A stretch of DNA of 64,000 bases from Cucumis sativus (lineage: Eukaryota > Streptophyta > Magnoliopsida > Cucurbitales > Cucurbitaceae): NCBI RefSeq assembly GCF_000004075.3, contig NC_026659.2, positions 31,638,272-31,702,271 on the forward strand, in the 5' to 3' direction. The notes under the pieces are model-generated. The model did not search any database. It worked only from the letters and a program-made list of their open reading frames with translations, and was not told the DNA's origin. This document shows positions 56,274 through 64,000 of the stretch, in pieces (the first letter of the stretch is position 1; the number at the start of each line of letters is the position of its first letter). Made by a program: the position numbers and the translations under genes.

Positions 56274-59200
56274 AGTCTTAGATTTATACCAGACTTTGTT
56301 GCAAGAAACCATGTTTAGTGTACTTTTAGTCTACCAACTAGATGCAGCATGGTATATTCATTCAATTTCATATCCCCCATCAATTCTTCTTCGATGTTTG
56401 AATTGTTTGTATGACAATCAATTATTTTCTTTCTCGTCATGAGTTTAGAATGTGTACATTTTTGTCAGGAATTTTTTTGTATAAGTTACCAAATTACACG
56501 ACTAGAAGAATAGCCGAACAAGTTTTATGCAAGCTAGATAAATGTAACAACTAGTGAAAGTACATCAGAAACTTTAAACAAAATTATAATGTAGTTAAGT
56601 GAATCACATTATGCACCATTGTTGGAGGGGATGAAAGAACGAGTAAAACAGTGCACAATGCAGTAACTCAAACAAAACACACCACTGCAAAATCATTTTG
56701 CAACGCTCTAGGTTTTCTTCAATGTGCAATATCGATCGATGCTGCAGCATTGGAACGCTTCTTTAGAGCGTTGCAACACTATTGGCCCAGTATATGTGGT
56801 CTTTTTCTTTTTTAGGTTGGAATATTGGCCTAAACCCTTTTTCTTTATGTTCTCTTTTTTAAGTCAGAGTATTGGCCATTTGGATGATACTGTCTACCTT
56901 GGACATTCATTAAGTAGTTGATGGAAGTTTGCTAGCTTAGGAAATCTTTTATTTGTTGTGAGAAATGAATTTGATTTTTTTTTTTTTTTTTTTATCTCTT
57001 GCTGAATTTTGTTTTAGTTTGTCTCATTTTCATTTAAGTGCTCTATGGTATGTTTAGGTTTGATTTAAGCACTTGGTAGGCTAAAGATCTACCCTTGGTG
57101 ATAGTTAGCTATAGGTTTTAACTATCAAGTAGCTCAAATTGAAACATATGGTTGAGTGTTAATTCTTAGTTGATGCATTACTCGTTTAGAATAATCCAAT
57201 TTACAACATTGCATAAGATCGATTAAATTAATACCATTTAAGCTATCCAAATGGCTAATAATTGTCTTAGCATACCGAATTTGAGATTTTCTTACGAAAC
57301 TTTATTATTGCCTCTAATTAATCTAACATTAAGTTTAATTGAGCTCTTAATTAATAATTCCAGGTGCTTGTCATGGTTTGTTGTTTAGAAGTTTAGAAGT
57401 TCTTTTCATATCATCACATGAAAGATAAAAAATTGAAACGTCTACTTTCAAACACAATTATAAAAGATAGATATATATAAGAACATATGTTAAAAAAATA
57501 TATTTGAACATAACACCCTTTTTCTAATTAAAATTTCAACAATTTATTGGAAGGAATAAGAAAATAGACTTTTTGGATTTTAGTACTACACTACTATTCT
57601 ATTTGAATAAACTCACACTCCAAACATTATTATAAAGCTAAGTTAAAAGCTAAGGATAATATAAAAGAATTCATACACACAACACACATTTATATATATT
57701 CCAAAACATTTAGAAGTGGCTACACAATATAGCTATGGCTACTCTATCTTTCCAAAAAGTTCATTAATTTTGTGCATAGATGCAACTTTTTGTCCCTATA
57801 CATTCTCTTCATCAAGAATCATACAAAAACCCAGCCTTCTTTTTTTTTTTTTTAATGCAGTTTGACCAATAACTTGATCTTTTGATCTTTGTTCGTTAAC
57901 ATTTTTTTTTCTTATCTTATGAAAATGTGAAGATATATGTACATATATTTTTTTCATTTATCTCTTGTTGAACAAAAAAAGAAGAGACAAGGAGAAAAGA
58001 AAGAGAGAAAAGGAAAACCATAGTATAATGAAGAAATTAAGACTTAGTGAATGTGTGGTCAATAACCCATATCTCATTCTTTCAATATAACACTTTGCAT
58101 AATCAAAAGTCTCAATGTGATTCTTCTTGTCTTTTCCTCTAAAAATGGTCAAAGCACATATCAACATTGATTTGACAAGAGAGACTCCCAATCACAAACC
58201 AAATTTCTTCTTATATCAATACAGGAATATTATTATTAATTCAACAGTAACCTACCACAACTTAATTCATTTACAGGCTTTCTCAGACCTTCTTACTGAT
58301 TAATTAACTTTTGGTTGTTGATTTGTTTGGTTTAGAAAAGGCAATATCATATCATTTGTCCACAACCATAAAGAAAACGTGGAATTCTATTTTGTTTGTG
58401 TGTCCATGTCAAAATATATATAATTCTTGTAACCCTGAAAATCAAGTGGACAAAACAAGTATTTCAATTGATGCCAACAATATATAGATGAAATTTTGGC
58501 TCACTACCACACATGTGTTTATAATGTAATATCTTCTGCTAGAAAAGAGAAAGAAAGAAAAGAAATTAGTGAAACACTTCTGACCCAACCATGTAAACTA
58601 AGACTACTGTTGATATTTTTGTTCTGAGTGCGTTATCTGATAATATTTACAATATTATTTTATGAGAATATATATGTTTATAATATTTTATGTACAACTA
58701 AAAGTTCTATAGAATTATTGGAAGCTTTAGACAAGAAATATGAATTAGAAGAATTAAGCTTTGAAAAGACATGCAATAGAAAAGTGACTTGATTTCAAAA
58801 TGGTAGAACATGATCAGTTTGTTTACAACTAAATTTATAAATTTGAGAACATCATTTTTTATTTGATAGTTAATGAAGAAAACTGTTCTAGATTTGTATT
58901 AGTTGCATATCTCATTAAAAATTCGAGTTTTAACCAAAAAAGAAAAAAAAAATGATGAATTGTTTGATAAAGAACTGAGACAAAACTTGAGAGAATGCCC
59001 ATAAGTCGTCACATTGCATTTTGTGAAAGAAGAAAGGAAAACCTGCTTGGCAGATCTACAACTCTTACTTAATCGGCATGCTTACCTCATACATGTAGAA
59101 AGTTTGTTCCAATCGATGATATATAGCGTAATGAGGTTACTTTTATTTCAACAATTTTACGGATCATCCTTCATTAAGGTGTGGCCTAAATCCTTAGCTT

Positions 59201-62200
59201 TTATGTTATAAAGATTAAGACAAGCTGTGGGCATTTCAAACAGCTAAAACAGCAACAATATATAGTTTACATTTGCATCATACAAAAACTAGTTAGTATT
59301 AAATTAGCAGAAGCATGCATTTTTATCTTTGTAAGCCTAAAAAATTCATAGACAAAGTATATGTTCATTTTAATTTAAGAACTACTAAAACATTCTTTAA
59401 ATCTAATGAACACTATATATATATGTATATGGGAATGCAAATTTCCTTAGCTTGCTTTTAAAACCATCTCCATTACCTAAAACTAATTCTTTTCTTTTCC
59501 TTTGTAGAAACAGTATCATCTGCAATAGTCATCATACCTAAAATTAAAAAAAAAAATAATGGATTTCATTTCTAATTTATCTAACTAGATAGTATAAAAC
59601 TTCGGTCACATTCTTAAATATATTTTATAATAATATGCAGCTTAATTGTTGTGTACTAAGTACTTGAATTCCTAAGTTCAAATCTGATAGTTTAACATTC
59701 ACAAATAATGTTTTACTTGCTTAGGGCGTTGCACACACATTTGCACAACAAATTATTTCACTCGTAGTTGAGCCTATCAACAACATTAATGCTAAATGGC
59801 ATAGAGATGTTGTGAACTGCACATCATAGAATATTGGGGCTTAAAAGCCTTCAAAGATCCTAAACCAAATATGGTATTGGTCACTGAATGGGGAAGTTTG
59901 GCCAACTTCAAATTAGTCCGTACTAGCAGAGTACTATTCAATTATATCAAACTCATAAAAACATCAGGAGGAAGATATTCTCTATTAAAGTATTTAATAT
60001 GTTGTGTGTACTAATTAAATAGTAGCATTTTACATTTATTTACTTCAGTTTTATTAATTTATAGGTAAAAGTGACCACTGGGCCTGATTTAGATTGAGTT
60101 GTAGATATTCTATGGTATGTTGGATTAATTAAGAGATGATCATAGGAAGCTTTCAAGGAAAGATGGGAAAACCCCTTTAGTTGGCTTAGCTTCACCTTTG
60201 GTTTTAAATGAAAAAAGAATTCAATATCAAACCCTAAAGAAATGCTTATATGTAATTAAGGGCTGGCTTTAAATTGATTAATGTTTTAGTTTTTAATTTA
60301 AATTGATGAGGGAATCTTAAGCTTTTACACCTAATTAATGAATAGGAAGAAATGTGAATTAGATTATAATTAATTAGAAATGGGATTTAGTAGTCCATAT
60401 GGGAATTAAAAGCAATGGAGCATCTTGATACAGCCAATGAGCATTTTGAATTTATGTTCATCGGATCTCTTTTAAGGCCTCCATTATACTGCAACCGTAT
60501 GATTTGACAACATATTCTTGGCTTCCAACTCAAGACTCTCTCACATCCCCCTTTTTATTCATTTAATTTATCATACTAATCATACTTAGTTGTATATATA
60601 TATATGTATATTAAGTCAGAACATGATGCATGTTTAACCTAAATTATATTCTCAAAAGGGATAATCGCAAGTTCAATGACAGAATACTGCAATAATATTG
60701 CAAACTTAATAGCTCTTCATATTGTTGTTCCATTGTAATTATTATTATTCATTCTACTTGATCTTGTGAGCTTCTCTTTAGTTCTTTCTTTTTCTCTCTC
60801 TCTAGCCCCTTTTGTGGATTCAGTTTTGCTAAAAATATTTCAAACCTAGTTAGATATTCTAATACATCTACTAACACAAAATTCATATCTCTCTAAAAAA
60901 AAAAAGACATATTATTCACAATATATAGAAGATTAAAACTACGATTATATTGCTATCATTTATTCAATAGGTTTCTTTTAACAAAAACACATCAAGAGAT
61001 GAAGACGAACACCCGAACGTCTCAACAAAGTCGACACAATCATCTTAGCATGCACCCTCTGATCAGCCCCAAAAGCAACATATAAAAAACTTGAAGTTAT
61101 TTGAACGACTTTGCATGATTCTAAATTTTCCGTTCACTAATTAAGGTGATAAACTCTTAATTTTAAATTGTGAGAGTTGGAAACTAATTAAGCTAATTAA
61201 GGGAAGAGAGATTATTGTATGCAATAGTTTTATGTGAGCGAGTCTACCTCTACACCATTATACTTTATCACTTAACAAACTCTTTACAGATTTCACCTTT
61301 TATTTCTTTTTTCTTTTTCTAGAGGAAATGAACTGTCACGTTTTGAGATCAACAATAAAATCTTTATGTCAATTAAAGTATGCAAAGGTTGGCCACACGA
61401 TGAACATTTAAATTAGATAATAACAATAAAAATTTAGCATCTGTTCACAAATCTCCTAACTTAGAATGTCTTGTTGCATATGCATACTTACAATTTAGGT
61501 TCTCGAATTTGTAGTCAATTTGTGGCACAAACTCCTCTTACACTTCATTGCTATTATTATTATTAGAAAAATGTTTAGTGAACAGTGAGCTACATTTATC
61601 ATTTTACCCTCAACTTGAATAGTTCATTAGATTGAAATGAAAGTCATAGTTATAGTTGAAGTAGAAATATTTGGAGGGTATAATTAAGGAGCAGAAAGAA
61701 GAGGGTAGAATGTATTAAAAAGTTGAATAATAATAATAATAATAATCATAAGACAGAAAAGTAGAAAGCGTGACAACCAAGAAATTTGGAAAAAGTTGAA
61801 ACACACAAATAATAATTAAACACAAAACTGATCATCATGGGCAGTTTCTATTGGGTTATTAAAATTTTAGTCTGTTTTTGTAGGCATGCTTTGCTTTCTT
61901 TGCATATCTGATCCCTTAGATCCCCACTCATTGCTAATATGCCCTTCTCATTCTAATTCTAATTAACTAATGAAGTGTTTTTAATGAGAATATTATACTT
62001 TTACTTCCCATGCCTCAACTTGTATTTAATTTATTACAATCTCCCTTAATTATTGTCCTAAATTTTGTTATTGGGAATAAAAAGTTCCAACATATGAATA
62101 ATAAATAAAAAGAACTAACTCTACCAACATATAATATATATATTGTAAAGAAATAGTGTGTGTTGAGAGAGTATTCAATGCTACGATTTTAATTGCTTCA

Positions 62201-63170
62201 ATTCTTAATTATACAGCTTTATATATTCTTAAAGTTTACAAAAGAAAGACTATGATTGCACTTCTTGTGGCAACATATCTATATTAAGATTATCCAAATA
62301 ATGTAATGTCTGTCAAAAGTTGGGCTGACAGAAACAGTAGCACACAGCTTATAGATTTCAGTTTCTTGTTATTCTTTGCTATAGTTCATGAGTTAAAAGT
62401 TTTTTTTTTTCCCTTCTAAATTTGACGTATACAAAGTTTCTTTTAACAAGAAACAAAAGGAGAAAAGGGAATCAACATGTGTATACCATAATATCTCAAC
62501 TTAAATTGACAACACTTCGAATTAGCTTGCGGGAAGAATAATGTATGTATTTGAATATGGGTAGAAGCCTCTTAATTATTAGATCCCCTAGATAGCGGTG
62601 ACCAAAATCGTCTCACATTGAAATAATCAAGAGACTCCATACTCCTTGTAAACTAGATATATATGTTTCTTCTTTAATTTTTTAATTGGTTTGAAGATAC
62701 AACTCCAGTTATTTAATACGAGCTCTCATAGACGAAGCTAAATAGGAAGCAGGAATTTGAGCTATATATATGAGGAAAAGGCATGCTATAGAAGAACTAT
62801 TGTTGTAGTTTATAAGGAAAATCTTCACTTTTCATGAGCAAGAGTCAAGGAAAGTAGGTTGTTTGAATCCTAATTCAAAATACTTGCTGGCCTAGCGCTA
62901 GCGTTACAAGGAGCATTTGTACTGTTTGTGTTTAGGGTTGTTGTTGTCTATAATATAAACTTCGACTAATGGTCTATACTATAGACTATGTTGTAGTAGA
63001 TCACGATCACAAAAACCATTAATCTAATAAAACAAAACCATGATCATATGGTCAGTGCACTGATATAAAAGGAAATTGTTTATAATCATTTGTGTTCTAC
63101 ATCTTGTCCTTTTAAAAAGAAAGACATAAAATGTGTTAGTAGGTGCACCAGAATCTACTTTCTTAGCACC
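56274..63170. other. Long gene-poor intergenic stretch
   Basis: About 6.9 kb, AT-rich, with no reading frame that looks like a protein. It begins with the DOT2 3' UTR. It contains the inverted repeat at 56698-56776, poly-T tracts (about 56976-56993 and 57840-57855), an AAT microsatellite at about 61727-61747 and TA-rich runs. The small frames at 57958-58191 (-) and 59014-59211 (+) lack support. Distant regulatory DNA or noncoding transcripts cannot be excluded. Confidence 0.55.
56698..56776. repeat. Perfect 13-bp inverted repeat with 53-bp spacer
   Basis: TTGCAACGCTCTA at 56698-56710 faces TAGAGCGTTGCAA at 56764-56776, with a further related word GGAACGCTTC in between and CGATCGAT in the loop. 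The arms are more GC-rich than the surroundings. It could be the end of a small DNA transposon or a hairpin in the transcript downstream of DOT2. Confidence 0.6.
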
Positions 63171-63177
63171 ATCATTC

Positions 63178-63830
63178 CCGCTTCATTAATATATAAAAGA
63201 TAAGTACAGAGTAGCAAAAAACGAAAACAAAGGACTAAGGAAAGCTCAAGAAAAGCCCAAAGTCAGTACAATATTAAACAAAAGTAGAATAATTTTTGAA
63301 GAGAGGAGATGTGCTTGACCAATGACCCGTAAGAGCCTTGACATCTTCCCAAATCACAGTGCCTTTGAAAATTCTGTTATTTCTTTCTATGTAGACCAAA
63401 GAGTGACAGCCACCAAGTTGAAAAGATCAGGATAGATTTTTTCTCTCTTTTTTGATAGAGAAGGTATATGCTTTTGCACAATGATGTGGTCTCTTGGAAG
63501 TGTTGTTTTTCTACTTTGATAATGTTTCCATTTTCTCCCAAAAATTTTAACAAAGGTGCATCTTATGAACAGATGGTTTATGTCTTCATCAGTCTCTTTA
63601 CATAAAACACACCAGATTGATTTTAAACACCAGTATGGGAGTTTCTTTGGAGACAGTCGGCCGTATTGATACATTCATGGAGAATGGTCCACAGAAAAAA
63701 TTTGCACTTTCTCCGAGCTTGTCAAAGACGGTCGGGTCCGAATTAACAACACTTATGATCATTTTTATTTGAATAGCTTTTTTTATAGAGGCAATAGAGA
63801 AACTGTTTTTCCATTCCTATGGTCAGAAAA
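63178..63830 (-). mobile_element. 5'-truncated LINE fragment with zf-RVT domain
   Basis: Minus-strand translations in several frames give CGPFSMNVSI and SIWCVLCKETDEDINHLFIR (zf-RVT type) and a C-terminal YIERNNRIFKGTVIWEDV motif, the usual end of plant L1 LINEs. The frames are broken by stops, so it is dead. The 3' region (ATTAATGAAGCGGGAATGATG) matches the LINE at 30.6-30.8 kb, placing both in one family. Confidence 0.8.
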
Positions 63831-64000
63831 TATTTTCCTTGTTTATGTCTTATATGTGTGTGTGTGTGTTGCCTTATTAATATATTAATTGCCTGATATA
63901 TTTATATGTCTCTAGCTATATCTTCTGAAAGAAATTAAATTAATTGTGAGTTCATTAAGTTCTCAGTAAAGTACTCCCATGTAACAGTACACTTATTAAT
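63831..64000. other. Window end, no gene seen
   Basis: AT-rich with a short GT microsatellite near 63855-63868. Nothing else is seen. Confidence 0.5.

Noticed and set aside
57958-58191. Minus-strand frame of 77 aa in the gene-poor region
   Set aside because: The start is not ATG, the C-terminus is a Phe/Leu/Ser run, and there is no splice or promoter support.
59014-59211. Plus-strand frame of 65 aa
   Set aside because: No recognisable motif or signal peptide, and no flanking gene structure.
1-64000. CRISPR arrays, bacterial operons, organelle insertions
   Set aside because: No regularly spaced repeats, no ribosome-binding-site-led gene strings and no plastid or mitochondrial genes were seen. 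All genes show plant nuclear structure.

Overview
The window looks like nuclear DNA of a dicot plant. It is AT-rich, its genes carry many GT-AG introns, it has three nuclear-type tRNA genes, and it holds plant-only families (PSB33/LIL8, steroleosin-type HSD, DUF247, SCR-like cysteine-rich peptides, GDSL lipases). A cucurbit is my guess, but nothing here proves it. All exon structures were worked out by hand from reading frames and splice signals. Gene names rest on recalled family resemblance, not on a database search.

Layout. 1-1 kb: 3' end of a chloroplast PSB33/LIL8 gene (+). 1.2-3.3 kb: steroleosin-type hydroxysteroid dehydrogenase (-), with a tRNA-Asn gene in its first intron on the other strand. 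4.4-5.8 kb: a LEA-repeat protein with a TMEM205-like membrane domain (+), head-to-head with the steroleosin. The interval between them holds an RY motif next to a G-box and further ACGT cores, which suggests joint seed/ABA control. 7.1-11.7 kb: N-myristoylated CDK-like kinase of the IBS1 group (+) with a uORF-rich leader. 13-18 kb: mitochondrial NDUFAF5-like methyltransferase (-), sharing a short TGGGCC-bearing promoter with an unrecognised 136-aa protein (+, 18.2-20.8 kb). 21-24.3 kb: an unrecognised 279-aa single-span membrane protein (-).

24.9-31 kb: three tandem copies of an SCR/defensin-like secreted peptide gene (-), duplicated with their flanks. The flank of the third copy has taken up a LINE and a larger insertion. 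31.5-32.8 kb: a two-exon gene for an unrecognised 64-aa secreted peptide (+). 33.4-39.6 kb: two tandem GDSL esterase/lipase genes (-); the second carries tRNA-Cys in an intron and the first lacks the last intron. 40.7-42.1 kb: LINE fragment. 42.2-43.9 kb: DUF247 gene (+). 44.3 kb: tRNA-Gln. 44.8-47.1 kb: a truncated and a complete RBR-type ubiquitin ligase gene (-). 47.7-56.3 kb: SART1-family splicing factor DOT2/MDF (+), with a LINE in one intron and a clean solo LTR in another. 56.3-63.2 kb: no convincing gene. 63.2-63.8 kb: another LINE fragment (-).

Most genes are ordinary single-copy housekeeping genes. The least explained parts are the secreted-peptide cluster (24.9-32.8 kb), the two unrecognised conserved-looking proteins, and the membrane-anchored lone Rcat protein at 44.8 kb.
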